DNA from: Streptomyces sp. KMM 9044
Lineage (GTDB): Bacteria; Actinomycetota; Actinomycetes; Streptomycetales; Streptomycetaceae
Length of the DNA stretch: 64,000 nt
Direction: 5' to 3'
Assembly: GCF_024701375.2 (NCBI RefSeq)
Contig: NZ_CP113910.1
Location: forward strand, 3,596,001 to 3,660,000
The notes beneath the pieces are model-generated. The model was not told where the DNA came from, did not search any database, and saw nothing but the letters and a program-made list of their open reading frames with translations. This document shows, piece after piece, positions 8,844 through 16,822 of this stretch. How positions within the stretch are numbered: the stretch's first letter is position 1; every line of letters begins with the position of its first letter. The position numbers were made by a program, and so were the translations under genes.

Positions 8844-8960
8844 GTGACCGAGAACGAGGAACAATCCCGAAGCCCGCGCAGGCCTGTACGGCTGCCGCCG
8901 GCCGCGCTGAGCGGGGCGTTGGCGGGTTTCGCCGCCCTGGCGGTGGCGGTGGCGGATGGC
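8844..8960 (+). pseudogene. Molybdopterin-dependent oxidoreductase, N-terminal remnant
   Basis: From a GTG at 8844 the frame reads VTENEEQSRSP, then PPAALSGALAGFAALAVA, the first membrane helix and lead-in typical of Streptomyces membrane-anchored molybdopterin oxidoreductases. These commonly sit beside FAS1 lipoproteins and sigK/rskA. After LAVAVA the similarity stops and stop-rich sequence follows. Only ~38 of some 500 residues survive. The identification rests on a short segment and on the expected neighbourhood. Confidence 0.5.
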
Positions 8961-9369
8961 ACTCCGCCATGGTCACCGCCGAGTGACCCCCCGGTCGGCG
9001 CCCGCCCTCCCCGTATCCCGTTCGCCCGCCATGCCCGACGGTCACAGCACGGGAGGACCCCCCGGGCCGTAGCACTCCCCGGCCGGGGGGGCCGGGCACA
9101 CGAGCGAGGTCGACCAGACGGGTGACGAGAGCCGCGGCGGCGGCCCCCAGGCCAGGCCGACTGCGAGCGCGTCCCACGGAAAGCCGCTCATGGCCGTACG
9201 CCCTCGATCCGGCTCGGCCGGAACGTTACGGTGGAAGACGTCGGCGGTGGCCGTGCTGCTCGTCCTTCCGGTGAGGGTGCACACCCATGCTCTCTTGTGG
9301 TTACTCAGGAACTGTAGGAGAGTGACTGTCGAGCTGGAAGAACGCACTTCTCGGTGGCTGGAGAACCTG
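8961..9369. other. Intergenic; possible decayed small membrane gene on the minus strand
   Basis: No intact gene. On the minus strand from 9190 a short frame begins MSGFPWDALAVGLAWG. One base of slippage in the following GC run would continue it as AAAALVTRLVDLAR, suggesting a decayed membrane helix. I cannot name it. The rest is probably leader and promoter of the HxlR gene. Confidence 0.3.
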
Positions 9370-9750
9370 ATGGGAACCAGGCAGTACACAGGCTCGCCCG
9401 AGGACGCGGACCTGAGGCGCGCGGATTCCCTGGCGCGCCAGATCTTCTCGGACGTCGCCAACAAGTGGGCGCTGCTGATCATCGAAGGACTCGGTGACCG
9501 GACCCTGCGCTTCAGCGAGTTGCGGGACGCGGTCGAGGGCATCAGTCACAAGATGCTCACCCAGAACCTGCGCATGCTGGAGCGCTACGGCCTGGTCGAG
9601 CGCACGGTGCACCCCACCGTGCCGCCGCGGGTCGAGTACACCCTCACCGAGCCGGGCAGGGCCCTGCGCGCCATGGTCGACGGCATGTGCGGCTGGACCC
9701 ACCAGTACCTCGGCCACATCGACGCCGCCCGCCACCGCTTCGACGCCTGA
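9370..9750 (+). CDS. HxlR-family transcriptional regulator
   Basis: This 126-residue winged-helix regulator starts at the ATG with GGAG six bases upstream; the open frame extends 60 codons further but lacks family similarity there. The core has the HxlR signatures NKWALLIIEGL, LRFSELRDAVEGISHKMLTQNLRMLERYGLVERTV in overlapping blocks, then PPRVEYTLTEPG. The N-terminal cysteine used for redox sensing in some members is absent. The target is unknown, since both neighbours are broken genes. It may be an orphan left after deletion of its divergently transcribed partner. Confidence 0.85.
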   Translation: MGTRQYTGSPEDADLRRADSLARQIFSDVANKWALLIIEGLGDRTLRFSELRDAVEGISHKMLTQNLRMLERYGLVERTVHPTVPPRVEYTLTEPGRALRAMVDGMCGWTHQYLGHIDAARHRFDA

Positions 9751-9824
9751 GGACGCCTGACCTTCGTCACGGACGTGAGTGACGACTCGGGCGTCAAGAA
9801 CCTCAACGCCCCGGCGTGGCCCAC

Positions 9825-9929
9825 GACTCTGACGCTCCATTGCGGAGAGGGACGCCGGCCTGTCGACAGGGCGCAGGGAACGGGTCTCGCGAGGAGGCGG
9901 TCCGGCCCCGGCCGGCCCCTCTCGGATGA
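9825..9929 (-). repeat. Truncated copy of the MITE-like element found at 52768-52910
   Basis: On the minus strand, 9929 to 9825 aligns with 52804-52910 at roughly 85-90 percent by eye, beginning CATCCGAGAGGGGCCGGCC and ending in the terminal repeat read on the plus strand as GACTCTGACGCTCCATTGCG. The left ~36 bases of the 52.8-kb element, including its left terminal repeat, are missing. It interrupts the ATPase remnant immediately to its right. Confidence 0.75.
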
Positions 9930-10328
9930 GGAACTTTCCCCGGAACGCCGCGAGGAAGCCCTCGCCGTGGCTGACCGAATCCGGCGCGACCCCCTCCCGG
10001 TCCAGCGCGTCCAGCGCCGTCTCGGCGCGCAGGAAGAAACCCTTGCGGGCACGCCGACTGCCCAGCCTGTGGCGTCCGCGCGGCCCTGCGTCGAAGCGGA
10101 TCCGCTCGCGCAGCACCGACTTCGGGCGGTGAGCAGCACCGACTTCGGGCGGTGAGCGGCATGGCGCCCGTCGTGCGAACCGCCCCAGGAGTCCGGACCG
10201 AAACCTTCGGCGAGGGCCTCGACCGGCGTCGACTTGCCCGAGCCGTTCTCACCGACCGGACAGGTCACCGGCGCGGTGAGGCGCAGGCCGTCCGTCACGA
10301 GCCCCCGCACACAGGGCACGGACCACGG
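9925..10328 (-). pseudogene. AAA ATPase (COG3910-like), broken by a 23-bp duplication and an element insertion
   Basis: Minus-strand frames together encode the first ~130 residues of a Streptomyces predicted ATPase. PCVRGLVTDGLRLTAPV is followed by a Walker A, GENGSGKST, then EALAEGFG and GGSHDGR. At 10112-10157 a perfect 23-bp tandem duplication shifts the frame. Removing one copy joins AAHRPKSVL directly to RERIRFDAGPRGR and the following GFFLRAETALDAL and VSHGEGFLAAFRGKFL. The frame then runs into the MITE-like copy at ~9929, where the signature motif and Walker B should be. A TGA lies just upstream of the first recognisable codon. Dead gene. Confidence 0.8.
10112..10157. repeat. Perfect 23-bp tandem duplication
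   Basis: Positions 10112-10134 and 10135-10157 are identical. The duplication lies inside the ATPase remnant and causes its frameshift (23 is not a multiple of 3). Confidence 0.95.
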
Positions 10329-10470
10329 TCATTCCCCCTCGCCCCCGTCGGGCGGGACACCGGATACGTATGCATGTTCGATAATCACGCCCCGAGTTTC
10401 CCATGGAGCCGGGAGTAGTGGACTGTGGAGGACGGTAGCAAGCGGCGCCCGCAGGCCCATACTGGTGACA

Positions 10471-10692
10471 ATGACAAAGCCACTTGCATCGAAGCGCATT
10501 CTGCCCACCAGCCCCTTCAAAGCCCCGGTCGCACCGCCGCCCAAGTACTTCGCCGTGGGCGACCAGGTCACGCACGACATGTACGGTCTCGGCCGGGTGA
10601 TCGGCATCGAGGACGGAATCGCGGTACTCGTGGATTTCGGTTCGGCGCAGCACCGGATCCTGAGCCCGTACTCCAAGATGAGCAAGCTGTAG
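10471..10692 (+). CDS. Small conserved protein with a CarD-like/SH3-like barrel motif
   Basis: The product has 73 residues. The ATG at 10471 begins MTKPLASKRILPTSPF, a well-conserved start in Streptomyces as I remember it. The C-terminal half, FAVGDQVTHDMYGLGRVIGI then AVLVDFGS, resembles the small Tudor/SH3 fold of CarD-type proteins, which ends in a basic tail (HRILSPYSKMSKL). It may bind RNA polymerase or nucleic acid, but the N-terminal domain of true CarD is absent. No strong ribosome site is visible. Confidence 0.75.
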   Translation: MTKPLASKRILPTSPFKAPVAPPPKYFAVGDQVTHDMYGLGRVIGIEDGIAVLVDFGSAQHRILSPYSKMSKL

Positions 10693-10731
10693 CAGCACCC
10701 GTTGCACCCGTAGTCGTACCCGGGGCCGAAG

Positions 10732-11031
10732 GTGCCGCTGCGACCTGCGTCACAGTCGCGACAGCGGCTCCAGGACCGCCGGGCCCGGTCACGACGTGCC
10801 AGACCCACTCACGGCCCCGCACCGAATCGGAGACCTCTCATCGAACCGACCTCGCTGTTCTCCGCCCCGGAAGGGGCACCGCGCCGGACCACCGCGGCAT
10901 CGCCGCCTCCGGCGGCGGACCCCTTCCAGGCCCCGGACTTCGGGGAGGGCGAGACCTTCCCGTTCGAGGACGCGGGGACGTCGCCCTTCCCGGACCTGAA
11001 CACGGGTACGCCCCACCACAGGGCGCGCTAG
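10732..11031 (+). CDS. Hypothetical acidic Pro-rich protein, start uncertain
   Basis: The last ~60 codons (from about 10848) have strong G/C third-position bias and encode EPTSLFSAPEGAP, a Pro/Ala stretch and the acidic DFGEGETFPFEDAG, so this end is probably translated. The first ~38 codons, from the GTG at 10732, look less natural. A GTG at 10796 in another frame (VPDPLTAPH) would give a plausible start if a one-base frameshift existed. No family recognised. A hairpin terminator follows. Confidence 0.4.
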   Translation: MPLRPASQSRQRLQDRRARSRRARPTHGPAPNRRPLIEPTSLFSAPEGAPRRTTAASPPPAADPFQAPDFGEGETFPFEDAGTSPFPDLNTGTPHHRAR

Positions 11032-11057
11032 CGCGCAGCCGCGTGAACGGGCACGCC

Positions 11058-11097
11058 AGGACCCCGGACCGCCGACCGGCCGCCGGGGTCCTTGTCT
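11058..11097. terminator. Hairpin between convergent genes
   Basis: AGGACCCCGG at 11058 and CCGGGGTCCT at 11083 form a 10-bp stem followed by TTGTCTTG. It sits between the convergent genes at 11031 and 11120. Confidence 0.65.
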
Positions 11098-11119
11098 TGC
11101 TCCCGGCGCACGCCGGGCA

Positions 11120-11757
11120 TCAGTCCGGTCCGGTGGCCGGGATGCGCCGGTGGAGGTCGGCGAGCATGGTGCGCGTCGAGGTGCGGAACGGTTCGGCCCG
11201 GTGGTCGCCGAGGAAGGGCATGTGGCCGAACACCTCCAGGACGACGAGGTTGTGCATGTGCCCCCAGGCGCTCAGGAGGAGCGGGGCGGCGGGCGGCGGC
11301 AGAGCGCCGGTACCGTCGGAGCCCTCGGATTCCAGGTGGGCCCGGAACGGGGACGAGGGCTCGGGGACGTCGGCCGCGGCCAGTTGTTCCGCGGTGAACC
11401 CGGCGGACAGCTCGCGCTGGAAGATCGCGCTCATCCGGAGCATCGCCCGGGGCGTGGAACCCCTGACGGGCGCCACGTAGTCCCGCAGCGGTGCCCCGTA
11501 GAGGAGCTGGAACCGCTCGGGATGGGTGATGGCCCAACCGCGGTGGCCCTCGGCCGCGACCACCAGACGCGGAACGGGCGGAACAGCCGGGACGGCCGTG
11601 CCGTCCACAGCGGCCTGCACCGCGTCGGCCAGGTCGTTGTACGCCTTGGCGACAAGCGCCGTGACCAGGGCGTCCCGGCTCGGGAAGTAGTGGTGGAGCC
11701 CCGGCGCGGACTCGACGCGGCAGCCACCACCGCAGCCACGGCCGCCGCACACGAAGA
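11120..11757 (-). pseudogene. TetR-family regulator lacking its DNA-binding helices
   Basis: From ~11715 to the stop the frame matches a TetR regulator from the end of the recognition helix onward: SAPGLHHYFPSRDALVTAL, then WAITHPERFQLLYGAPL and GHMHNLVVLEVFGHMPF (TetR_C_13/WHG-like ligand domain). The preceding ~40 residues of helix-turn-helix are missing. The sequence upstream instead encodes a Gly/Cys-rich run that merges into the tail of the copCD gene only ~30 bases away. A GTG at about 11757 could start a headless ~210-residue protein. It cannot bind DNA as a normal TetR, so I call it a pseudogene, probably made by a deletion at the copCD boundary. Confidence 0.75.
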
Positions 11758-11784
11758 AGCCGACGGGCGTCTGATCCCTGCGGC

Positions 11785-13830
11785 TCAGGGTTCGATGCGC
11801 ACGGAATGGGACTCGGTCACCTGGTCCACCTCCGAGACCCTGATCGTCGCCTTCATCGTCCAGGTGCCCGGCAGGGGGAGCGCGAGGTCGCTGGTGGCCC
11901 AGTAGCCGCCGCGGTCGGTCAGGCCGGCGTCGATCGGGCCGATGTCCTTCTCGTCGAGGGTGAAGGAGAGCCGGAGTTCCGGGACCGAGTCCAGGGCGCC
12001 GGCGGAGTCGAACGCCACCGCCTGGATGCCGTTCTCGCCCACCCGGCCCGGGTCCAGGGTGATCTGCACGCTGCCCTTCCCGCCGGGGGCGTCGGTGGCG
12101 TACGGGATGGTGACCACCGTCGCCGCGGGCAGTCCGGCGACCGGAGCCGTCCCGGTCGCCGCCGTCTCGGCCTCGGCCTCGGCCCGGGCCGGGAGAGTGC
12201 TGGTCAGTACCGTCGTGACCAGCAGCACCACGACCGCCACCGCCGCTTCCACCAGCACGGAGACGCGCAGGGCGCGGTGGTAGCGGTCGTGGGCCGGGGC
12301 GTCGGGGCCGGACACCTCGGACGGGTCCGGGGCGGGCGGGCGGAGACCCGGGACGCCGTCGTCCGCGGGGGGCCCGGTGGGGGCGGCGGGCTGGGTGGGG
12401 GCGACCGGTGACGGTTTGTCCGGGGTGGCGAAGGCCACCAGTTCCGGGATCCGTTCCCGCACGGCCGCCGTGGCCCTTTCCGCGGACTTCTCCGTATCCG
12501 CGTCCGCGCCCGCCTCCGCGGCTGGGGCCGCCGAGGCCGTCGTCGCCAGGCGGAGCGTCAGGCGGCGGGACAGGCCCGCCGCCGACAGCAGTGCGGCCGC
12601 CAGCACGAGCTTGACGGTCAGGGTCCTCCCGTACGACGAGTCCGCGAGCGCCGACCAGGAGCCGAGGCCCCGCCAGGACTGGTAGACGCCGGTGACGACG
12701 AGGACCGTCACCGAGAGGAAGGCCAGGCGGGAGAAGCGGGTGACCGTGGCGACGGGCGGCGGCGCGGCGGCGCGGAACAGGGTGACGAGCAGGGCCGTGA
12801 GGCCACCGAGCCAGCAGGCCATGGCCAGCAGGTGCAGTACGGACGACGTCATCGCCAGCGGGACCTGGATACCGGCCGAGGCGTGCTCGGCCGACGCCCA
12901 CGTCAACGCGAGGGCGACGGCCAGGACGGTGCCCACCGCGAGCCGGGCGGGCGGTGTCCGGTCGTCCGGCCCGTCGTGGCCTCGCCGCGGCAGAGGCAGG
13001 CGCAGGAGGATCGCCGCCGTCAGCACCAGCAGGGCGACCCGGGCCAGCAGCGCGATGCCCGGCCGCTCGGTGAGGACACCGGTGAAGGCCGCGAGGTCGA
13101 ACGCGGTCGCCGGGGACGTGCCGTTCTCGTACGGAGCCCGCAGGACGAGGAGGACCACGGTCGACGCCGACAGCGTCCACCAGCCCATGACGAGCGGCAT
13201 CCGCAGCGGGGCGGTGTCCGGCGGCCGGCACAGGGCCGCGAACGCCGCCGTGCCGATGAGCAGCGCGGCGGCGATGTACGCGAGATAGCGGCCGGTGTCG
13301 TAGAGGCTCGCGGTGATCGGGTGCTCCGCCGGGGGCGCGGGCACCGCGGCTGCGGTGGGCGAGGGTTCACCGATGGAGAAGGTGAAGGCGCCGGAGACGG
13401 GATGACTGTCCGCGGAGACCACCCGCCAGGCGACCGTGTAGGTGCCGTCGTCGAGTCCGTCGGGCAGGCCGGCGCGGGCGGTGTCGGACCTGCCGTCGGC
13501 GTGCTCCGGCTCGCCCAGCGGCACCCGGTGGTTGTCGGGGCTGTAGATCCGGAAGGAGTCGTCGAGCAGGGCGACGGACTCCGTGAAGGTCAGGGTGACG
13601 TGCCGGGGTGCGGACCGGACGACGCTCCCGTCCTCGGGATCGGCTCCGCGGAGCGCCGCGTGGGCGTTCGCCGGGCCCGCGCTGCCGAGGAGGAGCAGGA
13701 CCAGCACGGTGCCCAGCAGGACCAGCCCCTGAAGTCGCCGGGTCTCGGGGCTCGTCGCTCCGCGGCCCGTTGTTCCGGGACCCGCACCTCGTCCGACATC
13801 GCCCGCCGCTCCACCGCGCCGTCGCTGCAC
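11785..13830 (-). CDS. copCD: CopC-CopD fusion, copper transport/resistance membrane protein (copy 1)
   Basis: The product has 681 residues; the GTG start has GGGAGGGGGG upstream. A signal sequence ends at NAHAAL, leaving the CopC copper-binding N-terminal histidine, and the CopC domain includes VSADSHPVSGAFTFSIG. About nine membrane helices of CopD follow (~170-430), with HLLAMACWLGGLTALL and SRLAFLSVTVLVVTGVYQSW. A long disordered Ala/Pro/Glu linker, one more helix (~540), and an outer YtkA-like domain end the protein. The same architecture recurs at 61617-63671. It probably helps import or buffer copper at the outer membrane face. The neighbouring TetR is headless. The gene follows the iron-regulated GNAT gene by 105 bases and could be read from that promoter. 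Confidence 0.85.
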   Translation of the reverse strand: MQRRRGGAAGDVGRGAGPGTTGRGATSPETRRLQGLVLLGTVLVLLLLGSAGPANAHAALRGADPEDGSVVRSAPRHVTLTFTESVALLDDSFRIYSPDNHRVPLGEPEHADGRSDTARAGLPDGLDDGTYTVAWRVVSADSHPVSGAFTFSIGEPSPTAAAVPAPPAEHPITASLYDTGRYLAYIAAALLIGTAAFAALCRPPDTAPLRMPLVMGWWTLSASTVVLLVLRAPYENGTSPATAFDLAAFTGVLTERPGIALLARVALLVLTAAILLRLPLPRRGHDGPDDRTPPARLAVGTVLAVALALTWASAEHASAGIQVPLAMTSSVLHLLAMACWLGGLTALLVTLFRAAAPPPVATVTRFSRLAFLSVTVLVVTGVYQSWRGLGSWSALADSSYGRTLTVKLVLAAALLSAAGLSRRLTLRLATTASAAPAAEAGADADTEKSAERATAAVRERIPELVAFATPDKPSPVAPTQPAAPTGPPADDGVPGLRPPAPDPSEVSGPDAPAHDRYHRALRVSVLVEAAVAVVVLLVTTVLTSTLPARAEAEAETAATGTAPVAGLPAATVVTIPYATDAPGGKGSVQITLDPGRVGENGIQAVAFDSAGALDSVPELRLSFTLDEKDIGPIDAGLTDRGGYWATSDLALPLPGTWTMKATIRVSEVDQVTESHSVRIEP

Positions 13831-13935
13831 GTCGTTCCCCCCTCCCGGCCGTCCGGCAATCCGGCTTCAGATGGGGTACGGGCGTCAGGCGCGAAATGCT
13901 CACCACCGGGCGGAACGACGGTCCGCCGGTCCGCG

Positions 13936-14556
13936 TCACCTGTCGCCGAAGACCGCCTCCCTTGTGAGGAAAGCGAGTCGGGCCTTCTTCTCCGGCAGGT
14001 ACACGTCCGGCAGATCGACCTCGGGCAGGACGACCTCGGGACCGGCCGTGAAACCCTGCCGCAGGAAGCGGGCGACCGCCTTCTCGTTGGCCACGTCCGG
14101 GTCGACCACCACGCGCCTGCGGTCCGGGCCCAGCAGGACGAACCCCATGAGCGCGGCCACCAGCGCGGCGGTCCACCCGGAACGCACCCCTTTCGGGCCG
14201 GCCGGAGCCAGCAGCAGGTGGACGCCGATGTCGCCGGGCTCGACGGGGTAGCAGTCGCCGACCCGGTCGGCCCCCGGCTCGTACGTCTGGAGCAGCGCGG
14301 CCGGCTCGCCGTCCTTGACGACGAGGTACGCGTGGTGGGTGTCCAGCGTGTCCATATGGGTGTAGATCTCGGCCACCTGCTGCTCGGTGAGGCCGTTCAT
14401 GCCCCAGAAGAAGGCGCGTTCACCGCTCACCCAGGGGTGCAGTACGGGCGTGTCCGCCGACGGGGCGAGCGGCAGCACGCGTACGGAACCGAAGCCGTCG
14501 GCCACGTGCTCGTGAACGGCCACGCGGGACGCGTACGGGGCGGACGGGTCAGGCAC
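13936..14556 (-). CDS. IucB/MbtK-type siderophore N-acyltransferase (GNAT fold)
   Basis: The product has 206 residues. The GTG at 14556 lies seven bases after AGGAGG and overlaps the end of the acylase gene; earlier starts lack a ribosome site. The sequence matches the acetyltransferase family of aerobactin and mycobactin biosynthesis: HPWVSGERAFFWGMNGLT, then AALLQTYEP, GDIGVHLLLAP, and VVVDPDVANEKAVRFL-like DPDVANEKAVARFL. Such enzymes transfer acetyl or fatty acyl groups to the N-hydroxylated or epsilon amine of lysine or ornithine in hydroxamate siderophores. It is co-transcribed with the penicillin-acylase-family gene behind an iron box, supporting a role in siderophore tailoring. Confidence 0.85.
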   Translation of the reverse strand: MPDPSAPYASRVAVHEHVADGFGSVRVLPLAPSADTPVLHPWVSGERAFFWGMNGLTEQQVAEIYTHMDTLDTHHAYLVVKDGEPAALLQTYEPGADRVGDCYPVEPGDIGVHLLLAPAGPKGVRSGWTAALVAALMGFVLLGPDRRRVVVDPDVANEKAVARFLRQGFTAGPEVVLPEVDLPDVYLPEKKARLAFLTREAVFGDR

Positions 14557-16747
14557 CGGTCTCCTCCTGAGACTCATCGTTCCGCTCACGCTCTCCGTGC
14601 TCCCCGGTCTCCCCGTGCGGGGCCCGGACCACGTCCTCCCTGCGGAGCCCGTCCCAGTCGGTGACGACCGGGACCAGGTCCCCCGCGAGCCACAGCGGCA
14701 GCTGGTCGCGGTGGTGGGGCGAGCCGGGGACGCCCGAGGCGCCGAACGGCACCACCCAGCGGCTGTCCTCGCGGCGGGCCAGGTCCCAGACGTAACGGGC
14801 GGCCGGACCGCGCGCCGCGAGGTCGGTGAGACCGGGCACGGAGGAGGTGCACAGCACGCAGTCGTGGTCGCCGGACAGCGCGGGTTCGTCGTACGGCGTC
14901 GTGGGCGGCAGGGCCCGCCAGGGTGCCAGCCGGTGGGTGTCGCCCCAGGTGCCGCTCGGAGTACCGGCCGGATGCCGGGCGGCCACTTCCTCCAGCACCG
15001 CGCGTACCGCCGACGGACGGTCGATGCCGTACAACTCCTTCGCCGTCAGGAGGTGTTCGAGCGCGTAGCCGATCCGCGGTACCAGCGCGAGCCAGGGCTG
15101 GAACACCTCCGGGTAGGCCGGGGGCGAGGTCAGCCCGGCGAACGCGGGGTCCGCCGCCAGCCGCCGTACGAGCGCGCCGCGCACCGCCGCGTAAAGCGCC
15201 GCACCGGCACTGTCCGCGTCCATGTGCCGGTCCCAGGCCAGCAGCCGGTCGCGCAGGCCGGCCGCCGGTCCGGTCAGGCCGTCGAGGGCGGCCACGTGAT
15301 CGAGGAGGGCGGCGGCGGAGGTGAGGTGGGTGTCCGTGTGGAGGGCGGGCATCCCGGCGGCCGACCAGCGTTCCCGCCGTGCGAGCAGCGCGGCGATACG
15401 GTCGGCGCGGTGCGGCGCGGCGAACTCGACGCCGAGCGGGGCCGCCGGGCCGCGCTGGTTGGCCATCACGGCGACGCCGCCGGTCAGTCCGGCGCGCGGC
15501 GACTCGTGCCAGCCGTCCCAGTCGTGGCCGGGTTCCCACGCGGGCACCGGACGGATCCGGTTGGCCTCGGCCCGGACCGGCACCCGGCCGGCCACCCGGT
15601 ACAGGGTGCCGCCCTCGGTGTCGGCGGCCTGGACCACGTTGACCGGCTCGGCCCACAGGTCGAGGGCCCGGTCCACGTCGGCGACCCGGCGGGCCCTCAG
15701 CAGCGGCAGCAGGGCGCCGAACCCCAGGTCCCCGGTGACGCGGGGCGGGTAGCGCAGGGCGACGGCGACGGGGGGCGCGCCGGGTTCGGACACCCCGTCG
15801 TCGAGGCCCTCGGGGCCGCCGATGACCACCGGCCCCCGGCCGGTCTCGATCACCTCGACCTCGGCCGGGTCCTCGCCGGCGACCTCGATGGTCTCGGTGT
15901 GCCGGGCGGCCCGGTGCCAGACGCCGTCCGGGCCGAGCGCCTCCACCCCGGCGCCGGTACGGCGCAACTGCTCCCGGTAGAGGTCCTGGTAGTCGGCCAT
16001 GGCGTTGGTGACCGCCCAGGCGACCGTGTCGGTGTGGCCGAAGTGGGCGATGCCGGGGACGCCGGGCACGGCGAGGCCGACGACGTCGAACTCCGGGCAG
16101 GACAGGTGGATCTGCTGGTAGACGCCGGGGTCCTCGACGAAGCGGTGCGGGTCCCCCGCGATCACCGCCTGCCCGGTCACCGTCCGCTCCCCGGCGACCA
16201 GCCAGCCGTTGCTTCCGGAGGTGCCGGGGCCGTCGGCGGCGAACAGCCCCGCGGCGTCCGGCCCGAGCCGCTCCACGGCCTGCTCGCGCCAGAGCTTCGC
16301 GGGGAACCCGGCGAACAGGATGTGCGTGGCGAGCCACACCGCGAGCGGCGTCCAGGGCTCCCAGCGGCCGGGCACGAGGGCGGCACGGGCGAACTCGGGG
16401 GCCGGGGAGGGGGAAGTGCCCGGGGCCGCCGCCGAGGCCAGTCCTTCGTTGACCCCCTCCCCGTACGCCCGGAGCCACTGTCCCGTCTCCGGGTCCCGCC
16501 GGTCCAGTTCGGCAAGGCAGCGGCGGGCCGTGTCGGCCAGGCGGACACGACGGGCGAAACGGTCCCAGGGGAGGGCCCCGGGGCCGAGGAAGGACGCCGA
16601 GGTGCCCTGCGCCCTGTGTCGTTCGGTCTCCAGCTGCCAGGCCCGGTCGAGGGCGGTGACCCGGCCCTGGACACGGGCGAGTTCGACGGCGTCACCCGCG
16701 CGCAGATGCGGAATGCCCCAGGCGTCCCGGAAGATCTCGCCGGTCAC
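14549..16747 (-). CDS. Penicillin acylase family Ntn-hydrolase (PvdQ-like), iron regulated
   Basis: The product has ~732 residues. The GTG at 16762 is one base from the iron box, so I prefer the next GTG at 16747 (VTGEIFRDAWGIPHLRA). The family layout is complete: alpha-subunit region to ~178, then the processing site and nucleophile serine in TSGSNGWLVAG (Ser ~179), with the beta-subunit following. There is NPMADYQDLY-like NAMADYQDLYREQL and a late DHDCVLC segment. There is no signal peptide, unlike most periplasmic penicillin acylases, so it should act in the cytoplasm. Relatives cleave amides, including PvdQ, which removes the fatty acid from a pyoverdine precursor. The iron box upstream and the IucB-like partner suggest a siderophore acyl substrate. 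Confidence 0.88.
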   Translation of the reverse strand: MTGEIFRDAWGIPHLRAGDAVELARVQGRVTALDRAWQLETERHRAQGTSASFLGPGALPWDRFARRVRLADTARRCLAELDRRDPETGQWLRAYGEGVNEGLASAAAPGTSPSPAPEFARAALVPGRWEPWTPLAVWLATHILFAGFPAKLWREQAVERLGPDAAGLFAADGPGTSGSNGWLVAGERTVTGQAVIAGDPHRFVEDPGVYQQIHLSCPEFDVVGLAVPGVPGIAHFGHTDTVAWAVTNAMADYQDLYREQLRRTGAGVEALGPDGVWHRAARHTETIEVAGEDPAEVEVIETGRGPVVIGGPEGLDDGVSEPGAPPVAVALRYPPRVTGDLGFGALLPLLRARRVADVDRALDLWAEPVNVVQAADTEGGTLYRVAGRVPVRAEANRIRPVPAWEPGHDWDGWHESPRAGLTGGVAVMANQRGPAAPLGVEFAAPHRADRIAALLARRERWSAAGMPALHTDTHLTSAAALLDHVAALDGLTGPAAGLRDRLLAWDRHMDADSAGAALYAAVRGALVRRLAADPAFAGLTSPPAYPEVFQPWLALVPRIGYALEHLLTAKELYGIDRPSAVRAVLEEVAARHPAGTPSGTWGDTHRLAPWRALPPTTPYDEPALSGDHDCVLCTSSVPGLTDLAARGPAARYVWDLARREDSRWVVPFGASGVPGSPHHRDQLPLWLAGDLVPVVTDWDGLRREDVVRAPHGETGEHGERERNDESQEETGA

Positions 16748-16763
16748 TGTGCCCCCATTCACT

Positions 16764-16782
16764 TTAGGTTAGGCTCCCCTAA
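16764..16782. promoter_or_regulatory. Iron box (DmdR1/IdeR operator) in a divergent promoter
   Basis: TTAGGTTAGGCTCCCCTAA matches the 19-bp actinobacterial iron-box consensus TTAGGTTAGGCTAACCTAA at 17 of 19 positions. It lies between the acylase-GNAT operon (left) and the siderophore-interacting protein gene (right), so both should be repressed by DmdR/IdeR when iron is plentiful. Confidence 0.9.
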
Positions 16783-16822
16783 GTAAGCTGTGGCGGAATC
16801 GTACGCGAAAGGTGAACGGACG

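Noticed and set aside
14549..16762. Start of the acylase at the GTG at 16762
   Set aside because: That codon is one base from the iron box, leaving no room for a ribosome site. The GTG at 16747 matches the family N-terminus better.
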